From an uncultured bacterium (lineage in GTDB: Bacteria > Bacillota > Clostridia > Oscillospirales > Butyricicoccaceae): a stretch of DNA of 5,901 nt. The notes beneath the pieces are model-generated. The model was not told the origin of the DNA, searched no databases, and worked only from the letters and a program-made list of their open reading frames with translations. The position numbers and the translations under genes are program-made. The stretch is taken from the NCBI GenBank assembly GCA_905215125.1, contig CAJMOV010000133.1:1-5901 (forward strand), in the 5' to 3' direction. This document shows, one piece after another, positions 5,834 to 5,901 of the stretch (position 1 is its first letter; the number at the start of each line of letters is the position of its first letter).

Positions 5834-5901
5834 TTATTCCTCCTTATCGAGACGCAATGCAGGCCTCTCCCTCCGCAAGCGGACAGGTTCCGGCGCGAAA
5901 G
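5834..5901 (-). CDS. Possible C-terminal tail of an unidentified upstream gene (partial)
   Basis: One minus-strand frame runs from the right edge to a TAA at 5836-5834 and reads a proline- and arginine-rich, highly charged tail ending RLDKEE (21 residues). A second frame ends at a TAA at 5846-5844 after 18 residues. Twenty codons cannot settle which, if either, is real. In clostridia secD/secF often precede recJ and a charged cytosolic tail would fit a membrane protein such as SecF, but nothing here identifies it. The rest of the upstream stretch, about 5760-5833, shows no gene and no convincing terminator. Confidence 0.3.
   Translation of the reverse strand, partial: FAPEPVRLRRERPALRLDKEE

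Noticed and set aside
5857..5901. Plus-strand open frame from ATG 5857 to the edge, a possible divergent gene
   Set aside because: Fifteen codons, no SD upstream and no recognisable protein start.
1..5901. A novel defence, mobile or RNA-based system
   Set aside because: No CRISPR-like direct repeats, transposase, integrase, toxin-antitoxin pair, tRNA or riboswitch could be found; all confident genes are conserved housekeeping genes in a known arrangement.

Overview
The window is a stretch of bacterial housekeeping genes. Every confident gene lies on the minus strand, so the biological order runs from the right edge to the left: recJ, a bifunctional rel/relA-spoT gene, dtd, a metallo-beta-lactamase (MBL) fold hydrolase and the first third or less of hemZ. 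DNA is GC-rich with GC-biased third codon positions. Short spacers and the gene order (recJ, rel, dtd, MBL hydrolase, hemZ) are those of Bacillota. The HemZ N-terminus, the clostridial-looking C-terminal extension of RecJ and the overall composition point to class Clostridia, perhaps an Oscillospirales-type gut or sediment anaerobe. The lineage below class is a guess.

Layout, right to left. 5760-5901 is mostly non-coding and may hold the last codons of an unidentified upstream gene, up to a TAA near 5834. A good sigma-A type promoter with an extended -10 sits at 5731-5759. recJ follows (5698-3620), then a 32-base gap with a small hairpin, then rel (3587-1383), dtd (1386-931), the MBL hydrolase (918-283) and hemZ, which leaves the window at base 1. 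rel/dtd and MBL/hemZ overlap by four bases (ATGA), and the dtd stop codon is embedded in the Shine-Dalgarno (SD) sequence of the MBL gene. No terminator is visible inside the cluster, so the five genes are probably one transcript.

The genes share a theme of genome and translation upkeep rather than one pathway. RecJ processes single-stranded DNA in recombination and repair. Rel makes and destroys (p)ppGpp in the stringent response. DTD clears D-aminoacyl-tRNAs. The MBL protein is a glyoxalase II-like thioester or ester hydrolase of unknown substrate. HemZ is a radical-SAM protein of the coproporphyrinogen dehydrogenase (HemN-like) family.

I found no mobile element, CRISPR array, RNA gene, phage gene or new multi-gene system. 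The second-look items are small: a perfect 10-bp hairpin inside recJ, a hairpin over the recJ stop codon, an A8 tract at the rel/dtd junction, a few unusual residues at conserved positions in Rel, DTD and the MBL protein, the absence of apt from between recJ and rel, and odd signals upstream of recJ.
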